Notes: generated from the letters alone by a model not told the origin. DNA of 64,000 nt from Rapana venosa (GCA_028751875.1 CM054140.1:31256393-31320392); one strand, 5' to 3'; shown: positions 1 to 9,815, numbered from the stretch's first letter. A program made the numbers and translations.

Positions 1-1165
1 CGTAGACTGGATTGGATTGGATTGGGTTGGATAGGGTTGCATTGGATTGGAATGGGTTGGATTGTGTTATGTGGTGCGGTGATGTGTTTTTATGTATTGT
101 ATTGTTATTGTATTGTATTGTATTGAACGACACCTTCTTCAAGCTCCTTGACTGCGGGGGCAAGACTGCGGTGCGTTCAGGCGTGGAATGGATTGGATTG
201 GGTTGGGTTGGGTTGGGTTGCATTGGATTGGAATGGAATGGATTGGATTGTGTTATGTCGTGTTGTGATGTATTGTATTGTATTGTTATTGTATTGTATT
301 GAACGACACCTTCTTCAAGCTCCTTGACTGCGGGGGCAAGACTGCGGTGCGTTCAGGCGTAGATTGGATTGGATTGGATTGCGTTGGATCGGAATGGAAT
401 GGAATGGATTGGATTGTGTTATGTCGTGTGGTGATGTGATGTTATGTATTGTATTGTTATTGTATTGTATTGTATTGTATTGAACGACACCTTCTTCAAA
501 CTCCTTGACTGCGGAGGCATGACTGCGGTGCGTTCAGTCACAGACTGGATTGGATTGGATTGGATAGGATTGTGGTGTGTTGTGTTGTTATGTATTGCAT
601 TGTGTGGTTAATTATTGAACGACACCTTCCTCAAGCTTCTTGACTGCGGGGGCAAGACTCCTGTACGATCAGACATAGACTGGATTGGATTACATTGGAT
701 TGGATTGGAATGTGTTGTTTTGCGTTGTGTTGTGTTGTTATGTATTGTGTTGTGATTATTTTATTGTATTGTATTGAACGACACCTTCTTCAAACTCCTG
801 GACTGCGGAGGCATGACTGCGGTACGATCAGACATAGACTGGATTGGATTGGATTGGGTTGTGCTGTGTTGTTATGTATTGCATTGTGTGATTAATTATT
901 GAACGACACCTTCCTCAAGCTTCTTGACTGCGGGGGCAAGACTCCTGTACGATCAGACATGGATTGGATTGGATTGGATTGGATTGGATTGGAATGGGTT
1001 GTGTTGTGTTATGTTGTGTTGTGCTGTGATGGGTTGTTATATATTGCATTGCATTGTTTTTTCATTGAACACCTCCTTCAAGCTTCTTGACTGCGGAGGC
1101 ATGGCTGCGGTACGACCAGACATAGACTGGATTGGATTACATTGGATTGAACTAGATTAGATTGG
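1..1165. repeat. ATTGG-rich satellite array with conserved core
   Basis: About seven irregular units of roughly 125-180 bp. Each has a well conserved core starting GAACGACACCTTC and continuing through CTTGACTGCGG and a CAGACATAGACTGG-like end. Cores start near 125, 301, 482, 617, 776, 901 and 1,068. They are joined by variable blocks of GGATT, TTGTGTTATG and TATTGTATTG repeats. The array runs off the left edge. The short open frames here are repeat translations, not genes. Confidence 0.9.
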
Positions 1166-1171
1166 ACTGGA

Positions 1172-1310
1172 CCTGGATGTGTTGTTACGTTGTGTTGTTA
1201 TGTTGTGTTGTTATGATGTGTTGTTATGTTGTGTTGTTATGTTGTGTTGTTATGTTGTGTTGTTATGTTGTGTTGTTATGATGTGTTGTTTATGTTGTGT
1301 TGCATTGTAT
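1172..1310. repeat. TTGTTATGTTGTG minisatellite
   Basis: A run of a 13-bp unit (TTGTTATGTTGTG, with TTGTTATGATGTG variants). It directly follows the satellite array and looks like an expansion of the variable spacer of that satellite. Confidence 0.85.
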
Positions 1311-1317
1311 ACCGCTT

Positions 1318-1775
1318 TCAGTCACAAGACATTTCTCAGCGCGAAAATTCGGGCTGCTGTCTCGGGGAGAGCCCCCCGTGTCGCCACAAGTGCAGCGCCA
1401 CCCATGATTATTTTTCCTATCCCCGAAGTCGGAATGCCGCTACCTGAACGGTAGTGTACCCAAAATCGCACCATTGATGAGCCTTAAGAGTGCTAGCCGA
1501 GGAACGAAAAACAAATGATTGCTACCCCTGTGTGCCTAATTGTTACCCTATCAGAGTAACGACGTTTTTGGTTTTTGGTTGTTGCTGCGGGCTCTTTTAT
1601 GTGGTTCAATGCATGTTGCACATGGGACCTCGGTTTTATAGTCTCGTCCGAAAGACTAGCACACAAACCACCCCTCAAGGTCTAGTGGACGAGGGGAAAG
1701 GCTCGGGCTCAAACGAGGATCGAACCTGCACTTTTGGCTTTGTAGGCAGGTGCGTTACCTCTAGACCACCGGTGA
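1318..1775 (-). mobile_element. SINE-F copy, tRNA-derived, interrupted by repeat D
   Basis: Read on the minus strand, the element starts with a tRNA-like head near 1,775-1,715: GGTCTAGAGGTAACG resembles an A box and GGTTCGATCCTC a B box. It continues through a core (reverse complement of GGGACCTCGGTTTTATAGTC) to a far end marked by CGGGCTGCTGTCTCGGGGAG at 1,350-1,370. A second, partial copy lies at 38,440-38,690. The copy is split by repeat D at 1,421-1,512. It is a retroposon, not a functional tRNA gene, because the head is followed by a long body. Confidence 0.65.
1421..1512 (-). repeat. Repeat D copy nested in SINE-F
   Basis: Minus-strand copy of a roughly 95-bp dispersed repeat. It runs from CCCCGAAGTCGG to GCCGAGGAACGAAAAA as written on the plus strand. 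Flanking sequence on both sides matches the other SINE-F copy, so D sits inside it. Confidence 0.7.
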
Positions 1776-2033
1776 TGGTGGTGTTAGCAGTGGTGGTGGC
1801 GGTGGAGTGGTGGTGATGATGGTGGTGGGGTGGTGGCAGTAGTGAGGGGGTAGTGATGGTGTAGTCGTTATAGTAATAATAGTTTCGTGGTGGTAATGAT
1901 GGTGTGTTTGATAGTAGTGATGGTGGTGGGGTTGACGTTGTTGTTGTCGTCGTTGTTACTGTTGATATTGTCCCTGTTATTGTTGTTTTAAGTGTTGTTT
2001 TAAGTGTGTAATTTTTTTAAATTATTTTATTTC
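1776..2033. repeat. GTG/GAT-rich low-complexity stretch
   Basis: Irregular GGTGGT, GATGGT and TTGTTG trinucleotide-like sequence. No gene is visible. Confidence 0.7.
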
Positions 2034-2112
2034 AAGGATAATGGAATAAGCATTCATGTGCTTTTTTCATCCAGTCCCCGTGTGTATGCAGTTTTGTAAA
2101 TTTTGTCATCTG
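2034..2112 (-). mobile_element. SINE-A 3' tail fragment
   Basis: Contains AAGGATAATGGAATAAGC, reverse complement of the conserved SINE-A terminus, followed by TTTTTTCATCCAGTCCCCGTG. Only the 3' end of the element is present. Confidence 0.7.
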
Positions 2113-2116
2113 TTCC

Positions 2117-2460
2117 CACCGGCCGTGCGTGCAAGCGTGCGTGTAAGCGTGCGTGTGTGCGCGTGTGTGTATGTCTGTCTGTCTGTCTGCCTATATGTCT
2201 GTCTGTATGTATGTATGTGTCTTTCTGTGTCTGTGTGCTCTGTGTCTGTGTCAGTGTGTCTATCTGTCTATCTAGACGCCTGTCTGTCTGTCTGTCTGCC
2301 AATATGTCTGTCTGTCTGTATGTATGTGTCTTTCTTGTGTCTGTGTGCTCTGTGTCTGCGTCAGTGTGTCTATCTGTCTGTCTAGACGTCTGTCTGTTTG
2401 TTTGTCTGTCTGTCTGTCTAACTGTTTGTCTGTCTGTCTTTGTATCTGTATGTCTGTACT
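2117..2460. repeat. CTGT tetranucleotide array with ~110-bp duplication
   Basis: Mostly (TGTC)n and TGTA. A block containing TGTGCTCTGTGTCTG, CAGTGTGTCTATCTG and TCTAGACG occurs twice about 110 bp apart, so a higher-order duplication sits on the microsatellite. Long low-complexity frames through it are spurious. Confidence 0.85.
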
Positions 2461-2494
2461 CAGTAATAATGACACTCTTCTCTTCCCAACACAG

Positions 2495-2586
2495 AGCGCA
2501 GTGTCCCAGAAGACCTCCAGCCACCAGACCAACATCACTTTCACCTGGACAGTGCCAGACCAGTACCAAGGCCGTGTCTTCTTCAG
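2495..2586 (+). CDS. Reeler-domain protein, penultimate coding exon (partial gene)
   Basis: This exon encodes the C-terminal part of a Reeler (reelin N-terminal-like) domain, found in secreted or surface proteins such as insect defence proteins and FRRS1-type reductases. The acceptor is CCCAACACAG before 2,495 and the donor is CAG|GTGAGT at 2,587. The peptide runs [10 protein letters not shown], then [10 protein letters not shown], then GRVFFR. The pattern TxxW-x-P-x-x-GxVxFRATVV spans the junction to the next exon and is diagnostic of the last Reeler beta strands. The phase fits: AG at this end plus A of the next exon gives Arg. The signal peptide and first part of the domain are not visible in 1-2,494 and must lie off-window. 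Domain assignment is confident; the exact orthologue is not. Confidence 0.75.
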
Positions 2587-2598
2587 GTGAGTCTCATC

Positions 2599-2885
2599 AT
2601 CACCATCATCATCATCATCATCATCTTCTTCTTCTTCTTCTTCTTCTTCTTCTTCTTCTCCTCCTCCTCCTCCTCCTCCCTCCTCTTCCTCATCCCTCCT
2701 CCTCCTCCTCCTCCTCCTCCTCTCCTTCTTCTTCTTCTTCTTCTTCTCTCTTCTCCTTCTCCTTCTTCTTCTTCTCTTCTGCTCTCTTCTTCTCCTTCTT
2801 CTTCTTCTTCTTCTTCTTCTTCTCCTCCTCCTCCTCCTCCTCCTTCTTCTTCTTCTTCTTCTTCTCTCCTGCTTCTTCTTCTTCG
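2599..2885. repeat. (ATC)n / (TTC)n / (TCC)n compound microsatellite
   Basis: Nearly 290 bp of pyrimidine-only trinucleotide repeats beginning 12 bp after the donor of the upstream Reeler exon. It explains the large Ser/Leu/Phe-rich open frames on the plus strand. Confidence 0.95.
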
Positions 2886-3018
2886 AACGTTCAGACAGTA
2901 ACTATTGTTGTCCTGTCATATGAGCAAAAATGCTTTGGCTGCAGGTAAGCGCCTAACAAGTCAGACCCAGAACAGCCGGCTTCGGCGTGGGACAGAATTG
3001 TTATCTTTTGAAGTCTTT

Positions 3019-3019
<1 letters not shown>

Positions 3020-3056
<37 letters not shown>

Positions 3057-4007
3057 GGAGGGGAGAAGGGGGGAGGCAGGAGAATGGACCAAGGAGGCAG
3101 AACATAGACAAGATGGAGGTGACAGGAAGGAAGGGAAGAGGGTAGAAACAAAGAGAGGAATAGAAAAGAGGGAATTCGTAGCACGGAATTTCCAGAAGGT
3201 GGAGGATGCTATTTATACTGACAGCCCCCCCCCCCCCCCCTCCTCCCCCCACTCCCGTATCCCCACGGGGATAGAAAGAATAGAAAAGAGGGAGTTTCTT
3301 GCATGGAATTTCCAGAAGGAAAGTCTATCCACTAATCTCAGTTGACACATCCTGATTTCAGAGCAGCTCTTTTTTTCCCTTTTTTTTTTTTTTTGGAGGG
3401 GGGGGGGGGGGGGGAGACAGGATGTATGGTTGTCTCCCTAACCCACCAGATGCTGACATGAGTAATGGGAACTTCAACGTGCAAAATTGATCTTCTGCCA
3501 TGCATAATTATTATTATGATGATGATGGGAATGAAGGCACTGGCAGGTCTATGCTTTAAAATAGACCCCGGAGGGAGGAGGGAGGAGAGAGATGGTAACA
3601 AATCTCTGCCCTTGATTCGCCACACGCTTCTGCCCAACTGTGAACCCAGGGCTTCATGGGTCCTTGGAAAGAACGTCTTAGTACTGCTCCTACTTCACTC
3701 CACTAGATACAGCCTTGTGTGTTGACATGATCTACATACAAAATGCCGACTTACACGCCCTTTTTTTTTTTAAAGCCATGTTAGTTTGCATAAACACGTT
3801 CCCTTTCTGCTGGGGGGGGGGGGGGGGGGGGGGCGGGGACGGGAGGGGGGGGGGGGGGAGGGAGAGAGTGTGTTGTAGTCTTACAGTCCAGCTGACCCCA
3901 CAAGACGACGAGGTCATGTTAGAGCTGACATCTCGTTAGAGATAAATGGGAGAGGGCAGGGACGGTAGGGGGGGGGGGGGTTGGGGGGGGAGGGGGGGGG
4001 GGGGGGA
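3020..4007. repeat. Cluster of long poly-G and poly-C tracts in Reeler intron
   Basis: G36 at 3,020-3,055, C16 at 3,225-3,240, then G-dominated runs around 3,395-3,414, 3,812-3,860 and 3,970-4,006. Between them are purine-rich stretches. A short segment (AATAGAAAAGAGGGA through GAATTTCCAGAAGG) occurs twice, near 3,155-3,200 and 3,277-3,323. Confidence 0.9.
3515..3665 (-). mobile_element. SINE-B fragment
   Basis: Matches the better copy at 32,530-32,710 in GGCACTGGCAGGTCT, CTTAATTCGCCA-like and CTTCATGGGTCC segments. The head is on the minus strand and this copy is eroded. The 4,007-4,215 stretch that follows shows nothing recognisable. Confidence 0.5.
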
Positions 4008-4215
4008 TCGCGAAGATACTTTTCGAATGCCCAGCAACTGTAACCTTTTATCTGTCAAGGTCACAAAGAAAGAAGGGGGTTTTGAAAGCAGTTCTTGATG
4101 TGTAAGGACGTATTCTTTTGTCAGAAATTGACGAAATTAGTCTTAAGAGTAACATTGCCGAAATATCACAGAAATAGAAGGATTTTAGATTTTGTGTTTG
4201 ATTTTTTTTTAAATC

Positions 4216-4317
4216 TCTTCCTCGGCTAGAGCTCCAAGGTTCACCAACAGTGAGATTTTGCGTATATACGACCGTTTTTACCCATATGAAGTTAGCCGCA
4301 TTCCGACTTCGGGAATG
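4216..4317 (+). repeat. Repeat D copy
   Basis: Runs from TTCCTCGGCTAGAGCTCCAAG to CCGACTTCGGGAATG, with GGTTCACCAACAGTGAG inside. Good full-length copy of the dispersed repeat. Confidence 0.75.
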
Positions 4318-5227
4318 TTTCGATTTTCAGTCATCCCCCACACGTGTTTGTTGGTTTGTCATTTGTTCGTTAATTCGCTTAAATTCATCGTGTTGATTGA
4401 CTATGAAATGTATGGTGTCTGAAAAAGAGACTTCCATTTACAGTAGGAAGGAGTGAATACAGAATTATTCTAAAAACTGTATAGTCCAAAAAATGACAAC
4501 AAAATTACTCTTCTTGCAAGGACAGATTTTAAGCGTTATGAGAGCTTATATTTGCTATACATTTAGTCTAGTCCTTTAACCGAATAAAGTAGTTCTGAGA
4601 GCGCAGCATTGATATGAACATCAGGCTTCTCTATTTGTGGCGATCGTGTGCCAATACCTGGGTCTCAGCAAAGCTAGAGTCCATTCAGTGATGCTGACCA
4701 CCCATTTTTCTCTGTCTGCCTCTTTTTTTTTTTTTTCTATCTCCGTGGACTGTGCCTTGGAAAATGTCCTTTGAAAGACTTTCAGATCTTGGCACATGAC
4801 CATACCATTTCAGTTTTTTTCTCTTCTTGACAAATGTAAGGAGACCTGTTGTAGGGATATCTGTGTATCCACCATGTAAGCCTGATACAACTCTGCAGAT
4901 GTCGATTGCTGTTTATATAAGGCTTGCACAGCATCCTTATGCTTGTATAGCACTGTTGCTTCCAGAATTGTACAAATTTTAGGGTGGCTGGCAGCGCCAA
5001 AGTGGGATGACTTACGTAGGACCACAATCCCTAAATTGGACATCTCCCCTGGGACTATACTATAACCTCCACAACAGCATTGCTGTTTATAGCTCAGGTG
5101 GAGGTTGAAGTCTATCAGGGTGGCTGCTGGGAATGGCAGATGTGGATAACAGAAATAAAAATTTAAAACGTGCATAATGGTGCCATGTGTTTTAACAAAA
5201 ATATCATTGAAGATGGAATGTGGCGAC
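4318..5227. other. Reeler intron, no recognised feature
   Basis: Unique-looking intronic sequence. The minus-strand open frames here (for example 4,810-5,175) lack recognisable motifs and are not supported as genes. Confidence 0.5.
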
Positions 5228-5281
5228 CTTAGTGGTAAATCAAAACGGTGGCATATGCAAAAATCTCACAAATGGTGATCA
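5228..5281 (-). repeat. Repeat D fragment
   Basis: AGTGGTAAATCAAAACGGTGG, then GCATATGCAAAAATCTCAC and AAATGGTGATC, match the middle of repeat D in reverse orientation. The ends are missing. Confidence 0.5.
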
Positions 5282-5340
5282 AATCGGGTGTCAGTGTTTT
5301 AGTGAGGTGAAGGAAGAAAGAAACGACTAACAGTCTGGAT

Positions 5341-5343
<3 letters not shown>

Positions 5344-5403
<60 letters not shown>
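5344..5403. repeat. (CT)n microsatellite
   Basis: About 60 bp of uninterrupted CT dinucleotides. Confidence 0.95.
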
Positions 5404-5406
<3 letters not shown>

Positions 5407-5550
5407 CGTGGATGATGTTGACAGGAACCTATTGACATTATTTTATGCTATGCTTTAACTACTGCATGTTATATTACAGGCAACACAAATTGTGATGACA
5501 ACAAACTAATCCTGGTGTGTTTTTTCCCCTTTCTTTCTGTCATCTTCCAG

Positions 5551-5758
5551 AGCTACTGTTGTGAAAAACAAAGAGAACTTTTGGACCAACGTCTTTTCTC
5601 CGTACCTGACGTATGCAAACGACACCAGCGCCGTACCCTCTAAGTACTGCACAGTCCGCTCCAAGATGAATGACGATCCGTCATCAGTTTCTGCCCTGAC
5701 TGCGTCATTGTCATTTGTTGTTTTCGTCACTTCTTTTGCGCTCTTATGCAAATTGTAA
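5551..5758 (+). CDS. Reeler-domain protein, terminal coding exon
   Basis: The acceptor is TCATCTTCCAG before 5,551 and the frame ends at TAA 5,756-5,758. The peptide begins RATVVKNKENFWTNVFSP, the closing strand of the Reeler fold (GxVxFRATVV...FW). A short linker follows, with an N-D-T glycosylation sequon and two cysteines. The last 20 or so residues are hydrophobic (ASLSFVVFVTSFALL, then CKL). A hydrophobic C-terminus with almost no cytosolic tail, preceded by small polar residues (N, D, D, S, S), suggests a GPI-anchor signal rather than a reductase transmembrane core. The protein is therefore probably a small extracellular, membrane-attached Reeler protein. Function is inferred only from the family. 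Confidence 0.75.
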
Positions 5759-6281
5759 AAAGCGTCCTGGCCAGTTCAGTTTTGTTTGTGTTTTTTTTAC
5801 ACCCTTCCTGCTCTCTGCTGTTTGTTTTTCGTTATTTTGTTGTTGTTGTGTTTATCTATATGTGTGAAACAGCTTTGATTATATATCTGGCCTTTTTTTT
5901 AAAAAAAAAGATGTTGGAAGAAATGATTGAGCTGGAGTGCTAAAATGGAAGATGGTAAAAGAGAGAGAGGCGGAGTCAATGGAGGGGGGAGAAACGTTTT
6001 CAATGTTTTTCCTTTCATGACGGGGTAAAGATATATATAATGTATATATGTATGCATGTATATATTTACCCCTGACCAGCGACTTCGGGGGCCATTAGCA
6101 AACAGTGCATATGCGCACAAACACGTGCACTGCGCTGAATAAGCACGCATAGTATCAGTTATCTAAATAGTATGTAACCCATGAATAGTTGTGTTGTTTT
6201 TTTAAAGGCAGTTCTATCACAGTTTCTTGCATCCTGACGAAATATGACGGTTATCAGCGGTGGGGAGTAGTTTCTGATTAA

Positions 6282-6287
6282 AATAAA
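6282..6287 (+). promoter_or_regulatory. Candidate poly(A) signal of Reeler gene
   Basis: AATAAA about 525 bp after the stop codon, in an A-rich tract. Plausible only by position. Confidence 0.3.
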
Positions 6288-6388
6288 AAGAAGAACAAAA
6301 CAAAACAAAACAAAACAAGACCAAAAAAGTAAAAAATTAAAAGACTAAACATCAAAACAAACAACACTGTATATGTACCCTATTTTTT

Positions 6389-6391
<3 letters not shown>

Positions 6392-6447
<56 letters not shown>
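6392..6447. repeat. (AG)n microsatellite
   Basis: About 55 bp of AG dinucleotides. The flanking 6,448-6,980 is A/T-rich with no gene signal. Confidence 0.95.
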
Positions 6448-6450
<3 letters not shown>

Positions 6451-6979
6451 TTGTGACAGACTCAGAAAAAAAAAAACAGAAACAAAAAAGTGATGATTAA
6501 AATAAGCTAAGTAGAAGTGAAAGGGGAAAGGTCACACCAATCTCCAATAAGCTCAGAGTTTAAGAAAATAGATGTACAACTTTTTGTGCAGGTATGAGGA
6601 AGGGGGGTAGTTAACCAGGAAGAGGGGATAATTTGGGGGGAGGGGGGTGGTTGTGTCTGTGCTTTTGTTGGTCACTTTTTCTCCTTATTGTTTTTTCTTT
6701 ATTTGTTTGCCTGTTTTCTTCTGATTCAAATCTGTGTGAAAATATGTAAAGCATACCACCTTCATTAAAGTTCTTCAATTGTATACTATGTCTTCAAGCT
6801 CAGAGAAGAATTGGTGCACCTATTTCTGTCCCTTGGTCTATTAAAGTGTAAGAAATCTGCTTGTAAAACTTGTTCATATTGTTAGGTGTTTGCTGTTGAT
6901 TTGTTTGTTTGTTTGTTTTTTTGATAGTTTCACCCCTTTATGACCGACAGTCATTTATAAACACATCTATAAACAACCC

Positions 6980-6982
<3 letters not shown>

Positions 6983-7032
<50 letters not shown>
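6983..7032. repeat. (TC)n microsatellite
   Basis: About 50 bp of TC dinucleotides, ending where a SINE-E fragment begins. Confidence 0.95.
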
Positions 7033-7036
<4 letters not shown>

Positions 7037-7037
7037 C

Positions 7038-7195
7038 CGGACTTTAGAGGATTTTTTTTCTTATTCTTTGAAAGTAGAGTGCATATTTGTTATGCTAAGG
7101 GCTTGTCAATGGCGCTGAAGACAATTTCAACTTAAATAACAAGATTAATTCATTCCCCGAACGTTGGCCTTGGCTGCAGAAAGTTGAAGTTCAGT
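7038..7195 (-). mobile_element. SINE-E fragment, diverged
   Basis: Shares ACTTTAGAGGATTTTTTTTCT, GTGCATATTTGTTATG, GCTTGTCAATGGC and GGCCTTGGCTGC with the two intact copies at 36.6 and 42.1 kb. It is missing the (CAA)n end and is the oldest looking of the three. Confidence 0.5.
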
Positions 7196-7910
7196 TTGCA
7201 TAGATAGTGCCTACAATTTTGTAATGCATTTTGTAAGGGGTTTGGAACACCCCCCACCCCCACCCCCCAATTAAAAAATCATTTTCCAACTAAAAGCTGA
7301 GAACAATCTCTGTGAGATAGTGTGTGTGTGTGTGTGTGCGTGTGCGCGCGCTCACAGGCTCACATGAGTGTTTATTCCATTATCCTCGATATAAAAGAAT
7401 AAATAAGTAAATAAATAAATAAAGTAAAAGAATAGAGAAAAAGATAGGGAGATAGATAGAGAGATAGAGAATGTTCATTTTCATGGGTTGAATGTTGTGT
7501 TTGATTCAAGGCCCTTAACAGGAAACTGAAAAGGCCAAACTAAGCAAAACAACCTCAAACAAAAAACAAAACTTTTTTGACCGCTACAAACAACAAAGAA
7601 AGCAACCTAACAACAACAACAACAAAACCAGGCTAGAAAAACAACATATCTATCTACACATTTCTTTGCTTTTAGGTAACCTGTACTATTTGTCTTGTGC
7701 CATGCTATGTTTATCTAGCCTATGTGTATTGATTGACCCTTTTCATGTGCCTTCATTGAATGTTACCCAAGATCTTATACACTTTGTCAACACCCAAAAA
7801 TTTTTAAAAATTAAAAAAGAAGAGTCCCTGTTGTATATGTGTGTGCATGTACGTTTGTGTGGGTGTTCAATCTTAGAAAACACACCAGATTTTTTTTAGA
7901 AGAATCCCTA
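7196..7910. other. No recognised gene; A/T-rich with short simple repeats
   Basis: Contains a TG run near 7,320, AAAT repeats near 7,400 and AAC repeats near 7,610. No supported coding signal. Confidence 0.5.
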
Positions 7911-8051
7911 CACACACAGACACAGACACAGACACAGACACACACACACACACATGAGGGGGGGGGGGGGTGGCTGGACGAGTACTCACACACGTTCGTG
8001 CGTTCGCACATGTGTGTGGGCACACACGCACGCACGCACATACAAACACAC

Positions 8052-8084
<33 letters not shown>
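7911..8084. repeat. CA/CACAGA microsatellite block with G run
   Basis: Two CA-rich arrays flank a G12 run and a GTGCGTTCG-containing segment. Open frames on both strands are dinucleotide translations. Confidence 0.85.
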
Positions 8085-8085
<1 letters not shown>

Positions 8086-8345
8086 GTTGCTGTTGTTTGT
8101 TGCTTTTTGGTGATGGCAGGATGCAAACACAAATTGTGTCAACTTAATCTGTTACCCTTAATAAAGATCATTTGGACTTGACTTACCTTGACTTGACACG
8201 ACATACATATTGCGCAATCAAACAAACTGACAAATCAGTCAGAGCTGACACAATGGTATAACATATAGACAGGACATACACGAGCATCTGAACATGACCT
8301 CTCTCTTTTGTTCTCTCTTTCTTCTTTTCTGTTGGGGTTTTTTTT

Positions 8346-8463
8346 TCGTTCCTAGATCCTTAGCTAGAGCTCTGAGGTTCACCAATGGTGAGATTTTTGC
8401 CTCTGGACTGTCCCCTCCCCCCACCTCACCATTAAGGTAGCCACATTCTGACTTCAGGGATGG
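8346..8463 (+). repeat. Repeat D copy with expanded C-rich middle
   Basis: CTTAGCTAGAGCTCTGAGG, then TTCACCAATGGTGAG, then CATTAAGGTAGCCACATTC and TGACTTCAGGGATG. The middle carries CCCCTCCCCCCA at the place where another copy (17.5 kb) has a 42-C run. Confidence 0.75.
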
Positions 8464-8517
8464 TGTCTAAACACGACACCTGTGTACATGCGGGTTTTTT
8501 TTTAACAGACTTTTTTA

Positions 8518-8757
8518 TCCGTTTCTAGGCAGGCAATGGCCTACCCTTCCCAATGGAACGAGTTGTTAACGTGTGCGAAAGATGTTATGTGTGCATTCCT
8601 ACGCGGAGCCTCGGTTTGTAGTGTCATCCGAAGCACTTTGACATTCAGTTCGATTTTTAAGTGTGTTAAACTGGAAAGAAAGGGCAAGGCTGGAATCGAA
8701 CCCAGAACCTCACGGTTTACTTGTTAGGCAGGTGAACGTCTTGACCATCCTGCCATC
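8518..8757 (-). mobile_element. SINE-A copy
   Basis: Minus-strand tRNA-like head near 8,690-8,757 (GGTTCGATTCCAGCC on the minus strand as B box). The core CCTCGGTTTGTAGTGTCATCC and body ATGGCCTACCCTTCC match other SINE-A copies. The extreme 3' tail is absent. Confidence 0.65.
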
Positions 8758-8959
8758 CTCCTTCTTGACTTCTCTTCTAACTCCTTGAGGAGTCCTTGAG
8801 GCACAACACTGATTTTTTCAGGCAACATATTGTGAACAAGTTGAACCTAGCGGAGCCCATCTCTCTGCAGTTCACAGGGTGCATGCAAGGCATGTTCTTG
8901 TCACCAAAACTAGCGGTTATGGCTGGCCTACTCTTCGGCGGAAAAAAGACGGCTTTCTA
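8758..8959. other. No assigned feature; exon-like open stretch
   Basis: After a TTTTTTCAG at 8,812-8,820 one frame stays open through 8,955 and reads QHIVNKLNLAEPISL, then GCMQGMFLSPKLAVMAGLL. I do not recognise a family and see no partner exon, so it is not called as a gene. Confidence 0.2.
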
Positions 8960-8968
8960 GTGTGTGTG

Positions 8969-9000
<32 letters not shown>

Positions 9001-9046
9001 TGCGTGCGTGGGTGCGTGCGTGTGTGTGTGTGCGCGCGCGCGCGCA
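8960..9046. repeat. (TG)n(CGTG)n(CG)n microsatellite
   Basis: Alternating purine-pyrimidine run of about 85 bp, GT then GC rich, of the type able to adopt Z-DNA. Confidence 0.9.
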
Positions 9047-9378
9047 CATACGGCTGATGTTATGTATGCGTTCAAGAAGGAAGGTGGAAGGACGGTTAAG
9101 ACGTTCACCCCACACCCTTACCTTCCCCCTCCTAGAAAGTGTTCGTTCAATGAAAAGAAGTAGGAACAGGGTAATGGGCTAGGCACTGAACATGAGTATT
9201 GTGTGTAAGAAAAAAAAGCATGTACTAACGTACCTCCCTCAACCCTAGACCCTTCAATACCCAGGTGAGAGCTTCCTTTCCTTCATTTTGCCCACACCTT
9301 CACATATTCAAGAGGATCACAGGTCCCGCTTATCTACTGTAGACAATGGGCAGGGAAAATGTATGATGTAGATCTATG

Positions 9379-9815
9379 GATGGACCTTATGGTTAAGTGG
9401 TACAGACCTTTTGACTTCAATCCCATGGGTTTATGAAGTCGTGGGTTCCATTCTCGGTGATGGTGTCCGGTAGATCTCCCAAACCACCATAAAGTGCAGA
9501 CCTGCCAGTGACTTCATTACTTCGAACAGAAACACGAACATACCCAGCATGCATCCTGTACTTAGAGAGGGGTGGGCCAAGTTCAGCTTGCCCAAGACAC
9601 ACCGCATCAAAATTTAGAGCAGTGTCCCAACCATACCTCATGGAGTTCAGGGAACATCTTAAGCACACGTTAAAACCCGTTCGGCTTTTCGGAAGAGTAG
9701 GCCATTGTGCGTGGGTGGGAACGGATGACAAAACTTCATACACGCGGGGACTGGATGTTAAAAAAACAACATGTGAGTGCTTATTCCATGATCCTCGAAA
9801 TAAAAAATAAATAAA
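9379..9815 (+). mobile_element. SINE-B head joined to SINE-A tail (chimera)
   Basis: The first part (ATGGTTAAGTGG, CTTCAATCCCATGGG, GTGGGTTCCATTCTCGG) matches SINE-B copies at 11.4 and 41.0 kb. From about 9,645 the sequence is typical SINE-A 3' half: ACACGTTAAAACCCGTTCGG, GGAACGGATGACAAAAC, GAGTGCTTATTCCATGATCC and AAATAAA. The join lies between about 9,550 and 9,645. Confidence 0.6.

Noticed and set aside
2103..2948. 281-codon open frame, and overlapping frames on both strands at 2,054-2,901
   Set aside because: Runs through CTGT and TTC/TCC microsatellites. The product is Ser/Val/Cys low complexity. Only 2,495-2,586 within it is a real exon.
3155..3323. Direct repeat of about 45 bp in the Reeler intron
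   Set aside because: Real but short and purine-rich beside homopolymers; ordinary local duplication, noted only within the intron feature.
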